Below, in pieces: positions 9,306 to 18,121 of a stretch of DNA of 64,000 nucleotides. The translations under genes were made by a program, and so were the position numbers. The notes below the pieces were generated by a model. That model worked only from the letters and a program-made list of their open reading frames with translations. It did not search any database and was not told the origin of the DNA. The stretch comes from UBA4466 sp963925035 (GTDB taxonomy: Bacteria; Bacteroidota; Bacteroidia; Flavobacteriales_D; Crocinitomicaceae), in NCBI GenBank assembly GCA_963925035.1, contig CAWUSK010000019.1, forward strand, positions 38,932 through 102,931. The letters run 5' to 3'. Within the stretch, counting starts at the first letter, position 1, and each line of letters begins with the position of its first letter.

Positions 9306-9330
9306 TAATTGGTAATTAGCTTCGCTTCTG
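9294..9330 (+). repeat. Heptanucleotide-type AT-rich tandem repeat
   Basis: After the small membrane protein the sequence reads as AATTGAT, AATTGAT, AATTGGT, AATTAG: a 7-bp period. The same heptamer, as its reverse complement (CAATTAT/CAATTGT), forms a tandem array at 47258-47287. It overlaps the last codons of the upstream gene. Confidence 0.6.
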
Positions 9331-9393
9331 CCTTCGGCGGTGACAATTAATAATGGACAATTAGTTTCGTTTCTGTCTTTAGGGGTGATAATT
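9314..9393 (+). repeat. Two degenerate 35-bp direct repeats
   Basis: Copy A (9314-9348) and copy B (9359-9393) both start AATTAG and end with GGTGA(C/T)AATT. They differ at 7 of 35 positions by eye, six of them transitions (five C to T, one G to A). Units are 45 bp apart. Intergenic and non-coding; probably a decayed dispersed repeat. Confidence 0.6.
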
Positions 9394-9449
9394 GTTGCAA
9401 TTGCTAGTAATATTTCCTAACTTAAGAGATAACTCAAACAATCAAAACA

Positions 9450-9638
9450 ATTGGATATTTCACAATTTTCAAATCAGATAAAAACGACGATTACTATTTC
9501 AACTTAAAAGGGCCGAACCATGAGATAATTTTGGCGAGTCACGGATACATTTCAAAAGCTGCGGCAGAAAACGGAATTGAATCTGTTAAAACTAATTCAC
9601 CTGAAGACGATAATTTTGAACGAAAAATTGCCAATTAG
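9450..9638 (+). pseudogene. Truncated YegP-like (DUF1508) gene fragment
   Basis: Translating this frame gives GYFTIFKSDKNDDYYFNLKG..., then EIILASHGYISKAAAENGIE and SVKTNSPEDDNFERKIAN before TAG at 9636. This is the first of the two tandem DUF1508 repeats of YegP-type proteins (E. coli YegP has the same KAxNGxxIL, GYxSKxxxxxGIxSVxxNSP pattern). There is no ATG: the codon where the start is expected is ATT, and the second repeat is missing. The fragment ends exactly where the integrase fragment on the other strand begins to look like integrase, so the gene appears cut by a rearrangement. Confidence 0.75.
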
Positions 9639-10001
9639 AACTTGCTTTTCGAGCTCTAAATGATTCATAAATGTTCTGTAACACTTTATGATAAGACCCA
9701 CATAGTTATCAAAAAAATGCAATTCGTCGTACAAGTAATCTGTGAATTCTTTATAGAATTTAATGTAACATAAATTAGCATTGTTTTGCTTCTTGACAGA
9801 CAAATTGGCTGCAATGTAAACGCGCAATTCGTGTTTTTTCGCTTTGCAAAACTGAAGTTGACTTCGTTGCAGTTGAAGGTAATTGATCACCGAACCATCT
9901 GCTAATCGAGTTCCCTTAATTGTTAACCTTCTGCCCGAGTATGAATCGTTAATGAATTCTTGAATTAGTTTTGATGTCGTTTGGTGGTTGACATAAATCA
10001 C
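9597..10001 (-). pseudogene. N-terminal fragment of a phage-type tyrosine recombinase
   Basis: 134-codon ORF. Residues about 75-120 (FYKEFTDYLYDELHFFDNYV, then GLIIKCYRTFMNHLE) match the SAM-like core-binding domain of Bacteroidota tyrosine integrases in pattern. The catalytic domain (R...HxxR...Y) is absent. The last ten or so residues (FSFKIIVFR) are read through from the antisense of the adjacent YegP fragment, so the ORF is a chimeric end product of a deletion. It may still be translated but cannot recombine DNA. Assignment is from pattern recognition; a profile search with Phage_int_SAM families would settle it. Confidence 0.6.
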
Positions 10002-10036
10002 ACCATTTAATTTTAGATTTATATCGTTTGAACCTC

Positions 10037-10381
10037 CTAATATTTAAATATTTGAGCAATTATCAAACTCATTCCTAACCCAAGGAATAAAATAATACCT
10101 ATTGCGCCAATACTCACAGTTCCAAAATCGGAATAACTAGTTGCAACAATTGAAACAAGGAATGCAAGGAAACCGATTAATGTTCTTATTAATTGAGAAG
10201 AAGACTTATTGACTATTTTATCAATAATGAGTGCCGAAATAATTCCAACAATAAGAAAGAACAAGAGTGCATATCCGCTCATGTTTCCTAAACCAAAATA
10301 GTTGTTGTGTTCTAAAATAAAAAGTAGGATAGCTCCGATTAATCCACCGGCAATTCCGCTTAGAATATTCTTAATTGTCAT
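10037..10381 (-). CDS. Small four-helix membrane protein, unknown function
   Basis: 114 residues, nearly all hydrophobic, with about four predicted transmembrane helices (roughly 5-24, 36-54, 64-82, 92-112). Helix 1 is glycine-rich (ILSGIAGGLIGAILLFIL). No recognised motif. A similarity to TIGR/GlsB-like or DUF-type small integral membrane proteins is possible but not established. It stands alone between the integrase remnant and recQ, both on the same strand. ATG start at 10381 is followed by a normal hydrophobic N-terminus. Confidence 0.65.
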   Translation of the reverse strand: MTIKNILSGIAGGLIGAILLFILEHNNYFGLGNMSGYALLFFLIVGIISALIIDKIVNKSSSQLIRTLIGFLAFLVSIVATSYSDFGTVSIGAIGIILFLGLGMSLIIAQIFKY

Positions 10382-10524
10382 ATTTTTAAAAAAGAGTCAG
10401 GATAAAAGACTGCAAGAGTCAAGGCTTATTTTTACTTAAAGTCATTATTTCTTTCGTTGGTCACGGATTCGAAAATCTGCGACAGTGTTTAATTGAACTT
10501 GGAACTTCTTACATTTTGAACTGC

Positions 10525-12702
10525 TTAATTTGCCATTTCACTCATAAACTTGATTCTTACTAAGCGTAATTCTTCTTCAGAATAATCGCCGTCAAACTCA
10601 TCGTAGGCTGCTTGTAAATCGTCTGTTTCAGCTTCCGAGAAATACTCATAAATATCTTCTTGTGTTTCTTGATCCAAGATGTCATCGATGTAATAATTGA
10701 TGTTCACACGTGTACCGGACGTTACAATTTGCTCTATTTCATCTATAACTTCATCCACGGTTTTTCCTTGGCCACCAGCAATATCGTCTAAAGGAAGTTT
10801 ACGGTCAATGTTTTGTATCAATTGCACCTTTAATCCCGATTTATTCACCACAGACTTCATCACCAAATCTTGCGGGCGATCAATATCATTGTCTTCAACA
10901 TAACGTTTAATTAAAGCAATAAATGGCTGTCCATAACGACTCGCTTTCCCATGTCCAACACCTTGAATATTGGTTAACTCTTCAACAGTTATTGGATATT
11001 GAAAGCACATATCTTTCAATGAAGGTTCCTGGAAAATCACAAATGGAGGTATGTCTTTTTGCTTGGATAAACTTTTTCTTAAATCGAGCAATTGATCGTA
11101 AAGCGCTTCGTCGAAAACACCTCCGCCACTAGAAGAAGCAACACTATCATCGTCATCCACAAGATAATCATGTTCTTTTATCAACATGAATGATTTGGGA
11201 CTTTTCAAAAACTCTTTTCCAGAAGCAGTTAGTTTGAGTACGCCATAAGTTTCAATGTCTTTCGAAACTAATCCAGCTACAACGCTTTGGCGAATTACCG
11301 CATTCCAAAAATGTTCGTCTTTTTCTTTCCCGATACCAAATAATGGTAACTCATGATGTTTGTATGAAGTGATATCTGAAGTAACAGTGCCCGACAAAAA
11401 CAAGCAATAGTGTTTTGAACGTTGTGTTTCTTTTAATGCTTCAATTGATTGCAATAAATGGGAAACATATTTTTTCCCTTCTTGTCTTTCCTTTGGATTA
11501 CGACAATTATCGCACAAAGCATTGCAATTTTTCTCGTCGTATTCTTCGCCAAAATAATGCAATATCATCTTTCTTCTACATACAGATGTTTCTGAGTACG
11601 ATGCAATTTCATTCAATAATTGTCGACCAATTTCTTGCTCTGCAATTGGTTTCCCTTGAAGAAATTTCTCCAATTTCTCCACATCCTTATACCTGTAGAA
11701 AGAAACACATTCTCCCTCTCCACCATCACGACCTGCGCGACCTGTTTCTTGGTAATAACTTTCGAGTGATTTTGGAATATCATGGTGAATGACAAAGCGC
11801 ACATCTGGCTTGTCTATTCCCATTCCAAAAGCTATCGTTGCTACAATCACATCCACATCTTCCATCAAGAACATGTCTTGATGCCTTCCACGTGTATTTC
11901 CATCCAATCCAGCGTGATAGGGAAGCGCATTGATTCCATTCACTTGTAATAATTCAGCAAGCTCTTCCACTTTTTTTCGACTTAAACAGTAAATAATTCC
12001 GCTTTTGCCCGGTCGTGTTCGTATGTATTTAATGATTTGTTTTTCAACGTCTTTTTTAGGTAAAATTTGATAATACAAATTATCCCGATTGAAGGAGGAT
12101 TTAAACACTTTTGCATCCAACATATTCAAGTTCTTTTGGATGTCGTGCTGCACTTTAGGTGTTGCAGTAGCTGTTAAGGCAATAATTGCAACGTTTGAAA
12201 TCTCCTCGAATATTTCTCTTAAACGACGGTATTCCGGTCTAAAATCATGTCCCCATTCTGAAATACAATGGGCCTCATCAATAGCGAAAAAGGAAATGTC
12301 TATTCCTTTTAAAAATTGAATATTTTCTGTTTTCGTTAACGACTCAGGTGCAACGTATAATAATTTCGTTTTGCCTTCACTTACATCGCTTTTTACCTTG
12401 GTGATTTCTGTTTTGGTTAATGATGAATTCAAAAAGTGAGCAATTGATTCATCATCGCTTACGCTGCGTATGGCATCCACTTGGTTTTTCATCAAAGCAA
12501 TCAACGGAGAAACGATTATTGCTGTTCCATTTGACAAAATGGCTGGGAGTTGATAGCACATGGACTTCCCTCCGCCTGTCGGCATAATAACAAATGTGTT
12601 GTTACCGTCCAAAACATTGTGAATAATCTCTTCTTGTTCTCCTTTAAAACTGCTAAATCCGAAATACTTTTTCAGAGCATCTTGCAAGTTAATCTTCACC
12701 AT
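10525..12702 (-). CDS. recQ: ATP-dependent DNA helicase RecQ
   Basis: 725 residues. Superfamily 2 3'-5' helicase acting in recombination and fork repair. Motif I (MPTGGGKSMCYQLPA), motif II DEAH in IDEAHCISEWGHDFRP, the RecQ aromatic-rich loop just after it, motif VI (YYQETGRAGRDG), zinc-binding domain cysteines (CRRKMILHYFG, CNALCDNC), winged helix, HRDC domain (about 530-610; EALYDQLLDLRKSLS, IQGVGHGKASRYG), and a further acidic C-terminal extension (about 640-725) longer than in E. coli RecQ and typical of Bacteroidota homologues. Divergent from tatC. Confidence 0.97.
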   Translation of the reverse strand: MVKINLQDALKKYFGFSSFKGEQEEIIHNVLDGNNTFVIMPTGGGKSMCYQLPAILSNGTAIIVSPLIALMKNQVDAIRSVSDDESIAHFLNSSLTKTEITKVKSDVSEGKTKLLYVAPESLTKTENIQFLKGIDISFFAIDEAHCISEWGHDFRPEYRRLREIFEEISNVAIIALTATATPKVQHDIQKNLNMLDAKVFKSSFNRDNLYYQILPKKDVEKQIIKYIRTRPGKSGIIYCLSRKKVEELAELLQVNGINALPYHAGLDGNTRGRHQDMFLMEDVDVIVATIAFGMGIDKPDVRFVIHHDIPKSLESYYQETGRAGRDGGEGECVSFYRYKDVEKLEKFLQGKPIAEQEIGRQLLNEIASYSETSVCRRKMILHYFGEEYDEKNCNALCDNCRNPKERQEGKKYVSHLLQSIEALKETQRSKHYCLFLSGTVTSDITSYKHHELPLFGIGKEKDEHFWNAVIRQSVVAGLVSKDIETYGVLKLTASGKEFLKSPKSFMLIKEHDYLVDDDDSVASSSGGGVFDEALYDQLLDLRKSLSKQKDIPPFVIFQEPSLKDMCFQYPITVEELTNIQGVGHGKASRYGQPFIALIKRYVEDNDIDRPQDLVMKSVVNKSGLKVQLIQNIDRKLPLDDIAGGQGKTVDEVIDEIEQIVTSGTRVNINYYIDDILDQETQEDIYEYFSEAETDDLQAAYDEFDGDYSEEELRLVRIKFMSEMAN

Positions 12703-12852
12703 GCTTATATTGAATAGAATACTGTAATGTATAATCTAAGATACTAAAATTTATTCATGCTGAGGTTTTATTAAAAAAATAAAGCCTTTTGTTAAAATTT
12801 AAGGAAATGAATATCCCGTAAGATTTTTTGTTTTTCGTTCAAGGCTGTTTTG

Positions 12853-12860
12853 TACTTTTG
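12853..12860 (+). promoter_or_regulatory. tatC promoter -7 box (TACTTTTG)
   Basis: Perfect TAnnTTTG match ending 8 nt before the tatC ATG (12869), with a T-rich TTTTTG stretch about 25-30 bp upstream as a possible -33 element. The expected transcription start is within a few bases of the ATG, implying a leaderless or near-leaderless mRNA. Confidence 0.6.
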
Positions 12861-12868
12861 ACCTTGAT

Positions 12869-13657
12869 ATGGAGAACGATCAACAAATGAGCTTCTTAAA
12901 CCATCTTGAAGAACTAAGATGGCGTTTGGTTAGAATTGCAATAGCAATTGTTACAGTTTCCACCGTTCTCTGGTTTTATCAGGAATGGATAATGGATAAC
13001 CTATTTCTTTCCATGAAAGATCCAACCTTCATTACTTTCCAATTCATGTGTGATCATTTTGGAGTTTGCGTAGAGGCAATTCCTCTGAAAATGCAAAGTA
13101 TGACAGTTTCAGGTCAATTTTCTTATGCCTTGATGACTAGCATCATGGGAGGAATTGTACTAGCGTTTCCTTTTATCTTTTACCAAATTTGGAGATTTGT
13201 AAAGCCTGGTCTTAAGAAAAACGAACAAACTGTTACGAAAGGAATAGTATTCTACGTGAGTCTATTGTTTTTTATTGGAATAGCATTTGGTTATTTTATC
13301 GTTGCACCGCTTTGTGTTCAATTCTTTGGTTCCTACCAAATCAGTGCTAAAATTGAAAACATATTTACGATCAACTCATACATGAGTACGATTATATCTA
13401 CTGTTTTTTACTCTGGCCTATTATTTCTACTACCTGTAGTATCTTATTTATTCACGAAACTAGGTGTTATAACTCCTGAATTTCTTCGCAAATATCGAAA
13501 ACATGCAATTGTTGGGATTTTAGTGCTATCTGCAATTATTACTCCGCCAGATTTAATAAGTCAAGTTATTGTCGGTATACCAATCGTGTTATTATACGAA
13601 ATAGGAATTTTAGTCGCTGCAAGAGTTGAAAATAATAAGAATAAAGAACAAGATTAG
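12869..13657 (+). CDS. tatC: Twin-arginine translocase subunit TatC
   Basis: 262 residues. Six transmembrane helices and the family signatures: N-terminal MSFLNHLEELRWRLVRI (the signal-peptide-recognising cytoplasmic N-tail with its conserved Glu), FPFIFYQIWRFVKPGLKKNE in the first cytoplasmic loop, and an RKYRKHAIVGILVLSAIITPPD segment near helix 5/6. It receives folded Tat substrates at the inner membrane with TatA/B-type partners, which are not in the window. First gene of a co-directional run tatC-DUF5686-lptB. Start supported by the promoter just upstream. Confidence 0.97.
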   Translation: MENDQQMSFLNHLEELRWRLVRIAIAIVTVSTVLWFYQEWIMDNLFLSMKDPTFITFQFMCDHFGVCVEAIPLKMQSMTVSGQFSYALMTSIMGGIVLAFPFIFYQIWRFVKPGLKKNEQTVTKGIVFYVSLLFFIGIAFGYFIVAPLCVQFFGSYQISAKIENIFTINSYMSTIISTVFYSGLLFLLPVVSYLFTKLGVITPEFLRKYRKHAIVGILVLSAIITPPDLISQVIVGIPIVLLYEIGILVAARVENNKNKEQD

Positions 13658-13713
13658 TTCAAATGAAGAACTTATTGAAATTCTTCCTTACATTTAGATT
13701 CTAGAATGAATAA

Positions 13714-16188
13714 ATGAATTTTAAAGTATTATTTTTTTTCTTTCTATTTCCACTTTTTCCCTATAGCCAAACGACTAAAGTGGAAGGAACTGTAGCAGAC
13801 GCAATTACGGGTGAAGTAATGCCATTTGTTACTGTTCGTTTTCAGAGTGCCAAGGTTGGAGCAATTACGGACACCCTTGGGAAATATTCTATTGTAACTT
13901 ATTACGCTACCGATTCTTTAACCTTTTCTTTTTCTGGATATCTTAAAGTCTCGAGGTACGTAGAATTGGACAAGGAACAAATCATTGACGTGATGCTACC
14001 TGTTTTAACCGTAAACTATGAGGAAGTAGTTGCAACAGCACCAGATGAACTCCCTTCAACGACGTTGCATAAAAAAGTCATTGCCAACAAGCCCATCAAT
14101 AATAAGGAAAAACTTGAAGCGTACGAATACGAGGTCTACAATAAAATTCAACTCGACATCAATAATATAAACGACAAATTTCAAGATCGTGGAATGGTGA
14201 AGCGATTGGATTTAATAACGAATTACTTGGACTCCGCTGAAGATGGAACAAATTTTTTACCTGTGATTTTAAGTGAATCAGTTTCGGATTATTACTTTAA
14301 AAAGAATCCTAAAAAGAAAAGAGAAATTGTAAAAGCAAGTCGTATTACAGGCATTGAAAACCTAGAGCTAAACCAGTTCATGGGAGACATGTATTTGGAT
14401 ATTAATATTTACGACAACAGCATCGATATGTTCAACAAATCGTTCATAAGTCCTGTTGCTAATTACGCTCGAAATTTTTACAGATTTTACTTGGAAGATT
14501 CGATGTTCATTGATAATTATTGGTGTTACAAACTAACATTTACTCCTAAAAGAACGGGTGACATGACCTTTGCAGGGGAAATGTGGATTCACGACACCAC
14601 CTACGCTGTCAAAAGTTTTAAAGCGAATATCTCCCCATGGACGAATATCAATTACATCCAGGATTTATACATTCATCATGAATTTGACCAAGTGGAACCA
14701 GAAGTTTGGATGTTGACAAGTGAAAAAATGTTTGCTGACATAAAATTAACCAGAAAGACAGGCTTTTTGGGGCTTTTTGGGCGAAGGCACTCCACGAGGC
14801 AAAACTATATCATAAATACCGAAAAAGAACCCGAATTTTACAATTCAAATACAACAGTTGAAGTGCTCGACAGTGCAGGATTTCGTTCCGACGAATATTG
14901 GGCGAAAATGAGACACCAACCGCTTGCGCCAAAAGAAATTGGCATCAATAATATGGTTGATTCTTTGAATAACTTGCGTTTTTTCAAATCATTGAAAAAT
15001 TTGGTTTATTTCGTTTCAACAGGATACTTTCCCTTGAACAAGGTAGAGTTGGGAGATGCTTTTTCCTTATTTAGCTTTAACCCAGTTGAAAGATTCCGAT
15101 TAGGTCTAGCTTTACGGACTTCAAATAAATTTAGTAAAAGACTGGAGCTTGGAGGGCGTATAGCCTTCGGTTTCAGGGATGAAAAATTCAAGTATGGCGC
15201 TTCAATAAGGTTCAATATTAGTCCAAAAAAGAGGGGAATGCTAACTGCTTACTATAACTATGATTTAGAGCAAATTGGCACGTCTTCAACTGCAGCTTCG
15301 GTAGGTTCCACTTTCGGAACGCTCTTTAGAACAGGTCCAATGGATAAATTAACCTTTGTAGAAAAGGTTGGAATAAATTTGGAAAAAGATATCCGCAAGG
15401 ATGTAATATTGTTTGGGGGATTTGAATGGAAAGAATATACTGCACTGGGAAAGGCAAATTATATTCGTCCCAATACAATAAGTGGTATTGGCGACACAAT
15501 TTCGCGTATTCAGACGACTGAATTTACTTTGCGCTATAGATGGGCAAAAAATGAAGAGTTCATCTCAGGAGCGTTTGATCGAAAGTCGTTACGATCCAAA
15601 TTTCCAATCATCTCGGTACAAGGAATTTTTGGGGTAAAAGGCTTACTTGGAGCTGATTACAACTATCAAAAGTTTGATTTATTCATCGAACACATCGCAA
15701 AATTTGGTGTTATGGGCCGTTTAAAATACCAAGTAAACTTCGGCTATATCCATGGACGAGCTGCTTATCCATTTTTAAAAGTGCATGAAGGAAATCAATC
15801 GTATTGGTTAGCGACAAATGCTTTCAATAAAATGAACTTTTTCGAGTTTGTATCCGACCGCTACGTTTCGTTATTACTTGAACATCATTTTGACGGGGTT
15901 ATTTTTGATAGAATTCCTTTGGTGAAAAAAGCGAAGTTGAGACTAGTTGTCACTGGAAGAGGATTATTCGGCGCAATTAGCGACAGACATTCAAGAGAAA
16001 TGATTTTACCTTCTTTTACCAAAAAATTTGGAGACACTCCTTATGTTGAAGTTGGAATGGGGATAGAAAATTTACTAAAAGTTATACGAGTTGATGTATT
16101 TTGGCGTTTAACACATTTGGACCCAGGAATTAAATTAACAGACATTAAGGCATTCGGTGTTCGGGCCAAATATTATATCAATTTCTAA
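13714..16188 (+). CDS. Outer-membrane DUF5686 / carboxypeptidase-regulatory-like domain protein
   Basis: 824 residues. Signal peptide (to about residue 19, PYSQ), a carboxypeptidase-regulatory-like beta-sandwich (about 22-105: VEGTVADAITGEVMPFVTVRF, TDTLGKYSIVTYYATD) and then the long DUF5686 region ending in barrel-like strands and an aromatic C-terminus (ALGVRAKYYINF-like; actual end VRAKYYINF). The family is Bacteroidota-specific and outer-membrane-located; function unknown. A second, diverged paralogue lies at 47652-50162. It sits between tatC and lptB with 57 and 9 bp gaps, suggesting an envelope-biogenesis operon. Confidence 0.85.
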   Translation: MNFKVLFFFFLFPLFPYSQTTKVEGTVADAITGEVMPFVTVRFQSAKVGAITDTLGKYSIVTYYATDSLTFSFSGYLKVSRYVELDKEQIIDVMLPVLTVNYEEVVATAPDELPSTTLHKKVIANKPINNKEKLEAYEYEVYNKIQLDINNINDKFQDRGMVKRLDLITNYLDSAEDGTNFLPVILSESVSDYYFKKNPKKKREIVKASRITGIENLELNQFMGDMYLDINIYDNSIDMFNKSFISPVANYARNFYRFYLEDSMFIDNYWCYKLTFTPKRTGDMTFAGEMWIHDTTYAVKSFKANISPWTNINYIQDLYIHHEFDQVEPEVWMLTSEKMFADIKLTRKTGFLGLFGRRHSTRQNYIINTEKEPEFYNSNTTVEVLDSAGFRSDEYWAKMRHQPLAPKEIGINNMVDSLNNLRFFKSLKNLVYFVSTGYFPLNKVELGDAFSLFSFNPVERFRLGLALRTSNKFSKRLELGGRIAFGFRDEKFKYGASIRFNISPKKRGMLTAYYNYDLEQIGTSSTAASVGSTFGTLFRTGPMDKLTFVEKVGINLEKDIRKDVILFGGFEWKEYTALGKANYIRPNTISGIGDTISRIQTTEFTLRYRWAKNEEFISGAFDRKSLRSKFPIISVQGIFGVKGLLGADYNYQKFDLFIEHIAKFGVMGRLKYQVNFGYIHGRAAYPFLKVHEGNQSYWLATNAFNKMNFFEFVSDRYVSLLLEHHFDGVIFDRIPLVKKAKLRLVVTGRGLFGAISDRHSREMILPSFTKKFGDTPYVEVGMGIENLLKVIRVDVFWRLTHLDPGIKLTDIKAFGVRAKYYINF

Positions 16189-16197
16189 AGCGGATTC

Positions 16198-16926
16198 ATG
16201 AAACTATATACGAAAGAAATACGAAAGTCATACAAAGGTAGAGATGTTGTAAAAGGCGTTACTGTAGAAGTAAATCAAGGAGAAATTGTTGGACTACTCG
16301 GCCCAAACGGCGCTGGAAAAACAACTTCATTTTATATGATTGTTGGACTTGTTAAACCTGATAGTGGAAAAGTCTTTTTAGACGACGTTGATATTACGAA
16401 TGCTCCAATGTACAAGCGCTCTCAAATGGGAATTGGTTATTTACCCCAAGAAGTCTCTGTTTTCCGTAAACTTAGTGTTGAGGACAATATTATGGCAATA
16501 CTAGAATTAACAGATTTAAATAAGGAAGATCGTAAAAAAAGATTGGAGCAACTGTTGAACGAGTTTAGTTTACAGCATGTTAGAAAGAATCTAGGCAACA
16601 GACTTTCTGGAGGAGAAAAAAGAAGAACTGAAATTGCGCGAGCACTTGCTACCAATCCGAAATTTGTGCTTTTAGATGAACCTTTTGCGGGAGTTGATCC
16701 AATTGCGGTAGAAGATATACAAAGTATTGTGTCCGAATTAAAACAACGTAACATTGGTATATTGATTACCGATCATAATGTGCAAGAGACTTTATCCATT
16801 ACGGATCGCGCCTATTTACTTTTTGAGGGGAACATCTTAAAGTCTGGAACAGCGTCTGAATTAGCCGAAGACGAGCAAGTTAGAAAGGTATATCTTGGAC
16901 AAAATTTTGAATTAAGAAAGAAATAA
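16198..16926 (+). CDS. lptB: LPS export ABC transporter ATP-binding protein LptB
   Basis: 242 residues. Walker A GPNGAGKTT, Q-loop region YLPQEVSVFRKLSVEDNI, signature LSGGEKRRTEIARAL, Walker B FVLLDEPFAGVDP, H-loop ITDHNV. The YLPQE..VFRKLSVE..I and RRTEIARAL wording is characteristic of LptB rather than branched-chain amino-acid LivG/F. Powers LPS extraction from the inner membrane together with LptFG. lptC of the same pathway is at 46616 in this window. Start codon lies 9 bp after the preceding stop. Confidence 0.95.
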   Translation: MKLYTKEIRKSYKGRDVVKGVTVEVNQGEIVGLLGPNGAGKTTSFYMIVGLVKPDSGKVFLDDVDITNAPMYKRSQMGIGYLPQEVSVFRKLSVEDNIMAILELTDLNKEDRKKRLEQLLNEFSLQHVRKNLGNRLSGGEKRRTEIARALATNPKFVLLDEPFAGVDPIAVEDIQSIVSELKQRNIGILITDHNVQETLSITDRAYLLFEGNILKSGTASELAEDEQVRKVYLGQNFELRKK

Positions 16927-16985
16927 TTTTTTTTAAAGGTAATAAAACTATAAATTTACGATGCGTATTAATAAGAAACTTAACT

Positions 16986-17468
16986 ATGATTACTAGAACA
17001 ACACTTTTTACTGGAGCATTATTATCGATTCTATTTGTATTCAGTACAACTTCGTGCAAAAAATGCAAGCTTTCGGAAGGAAATCAAAATAATGGATTGA
17101 TCGTTAAAGATGTAATTATTTATCCACAATCTGGATACCTCACAAGTAATTTAGGAGCAACGATGCATATTACTGGTAGTCACGCATACGCTGACCAATT
17201 TGAAGTTAGTTTTGATGGAGGAGCGACAAGAGTTCCAGTGAATTACGGGCAATATAGCATTTTGTCAAATGCAGTCAGCGTTCCTTGTGAAGCATCATTA
17301 AATAGAGATGTTTCATATAACTCCGCTTTAGATTTTTATATATATGATTTATCAGGTGAAACGTGTAAAGGTTGCAATACTGAACGATTACTTGAAAATT
17401 ATGTGTTAGTTCCTGCGATTCCAAATGGTACGCAAATTGTCTTCGAACAAAATGTAGTTGCGAAGTGA
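16986..17468 (+). CDS. Lipoprotein of unknown function
   Basis: 160 residues with a lipoprotein signal peptide (hydrophobic 8-20, lipobox near STTSC, Cys about 23). The mature part is beta-rich (DVIIYPQSGYLTSNLGATMHIT, EVSFDGGATRVPVNYG) and resembles an immunoglobulin-like/IPT fold, but I do not recognise a family. Two CxxC-like pairs (CKKC near the N-terminus, CKGC near the C-terminus) could form disulphides or bind metal. The gene is closed by a strong terminator 20 bp after its stop. Confidence 0.75.
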   Translation: MITRTTLFTGALLSILFVFSTTSCKKCKLSEGNQNNGLIVKDVIIYPQSGYLTSNLGATMHITGSHAYADQFEVSFDGGATRVPVNYGQYSILSNAVSVPCEASLNRDVSYNSALDFYIYDLSGETCKGCNTERLLENYVLVPAIPNGTQIVFEQNVVAK

Positions 17469-17480
17469 AAATATTTAACA

Positions 17481-17518
17481 AAAAAAAGCCGTCCGAAATT
17501 ATCGGACGGCTTTTTTTT
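17481..17518 (+). terminator. Strong bidirectional intrinsic terminator
   Basis: Perfect 9-bp GC-rich stem GCCGTCCGA (17488-17496) / TCGGACGGC (17502-17510), loop of five, flanked by A7 on the left and T8 on the right, so the hairpin terminates both the lipoprotein gene (plus) and the remnant T9SS gene (minus). Confidence 0.93.
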
Positions 17519-17521
17519 GTC

Positions 17522-17713
17522 CTATTTTAAGATTGAAACATGGCCTACAAATATCTTTGTGTCAGCTGAATCTTTTAGCTGTGCTTCTATTTCCAGCGTG
17601 AATAATCCATCTTGTACCTGGGTGTTATTATTGCGAAACGTTTCGTCCCAGCCTACTTGCATAGGATCATTACCAAAAGTTGGGAGGTAATTAAATAAGT
17701 ATTCCGATTTTTG
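17522..17713 (-). pseudogene. C-terminal stub of a T9SS type B (gliding-motility-associated) cargo protein
   Basis: The minus-strand frame reads QKSEYLFNYLPTFGNDPMQV, GWDETFRNNNTQVQDGLFTL, EIEAQLKDSADTKIFVGHVS, ILK, stop (complement of 17522-17524). The GWDxT(F/Y)...QDGxFxxxIEA...K...GHVSxLK pattern matches the CHU_C/type B T9SS sorting domain that ends large secreted proteins. There is no start; the rest of the gene is missing, replaced by the ISAon1-type remnant beginning at about 17711. The stub still stops just before the shared terminator. Confidence 0.62.
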
Positions 17714-18121
17714 ACAAAAAAAAGATTGGAAACATATTTAGATTTGTTGAAATTGGTTCTGCCTGAGTTGCTGGTTGAACATTTTGAATTGTTACGTTCA
17801 AGACAAGAAACAGAAATACTTCATTTGTATTTTGAGGAAAAAGGGATTCCACCGATTGAGTATGCATCTAGAGTTTTGGTGTCGAAGGGGTTTCATAAAG
17901 AAATCGTTATATAGGAGTTTCCTTTAAGGGGTAAGCGTGTATTCTTGCAGATAAGACGTAGAAGGTGGACGTATAAAAACACAAATGAAATTATTCAACG
18001 AGATTGGAATATTGTAGCAAAAGGGAGTCGTTTAACTGAGAATTTTGCGGATTTTTTAAAAGAATTCGGTCGACACCAAAGCCCATATTTGCAAGACTAT
18101 GGGCTCATTTTATGGTGTTAG
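17711..18121 (+). pseudogene. ISAon1-type transposase N-terminal region, nonsense-mutated
   Basis: Starts with TTG at 17711 (TKKRLETYLDLLKLVLPELL). It continues with EHFELLRSRQETEILHLYFE, EKGIPPIEYASRVLVSKGFH, KEIVI, then TAG at 17912-17914, and resumes in frame with EFPLRGKRVFLQIRRRRW, RDWNIVAKGSRLTENFADFL, ending at TAG 18119-18121. Family members read IxQ(D/E)FPLRGK across this point, so the stop is probably a CAG to TAG change. Confidence 0.8.
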
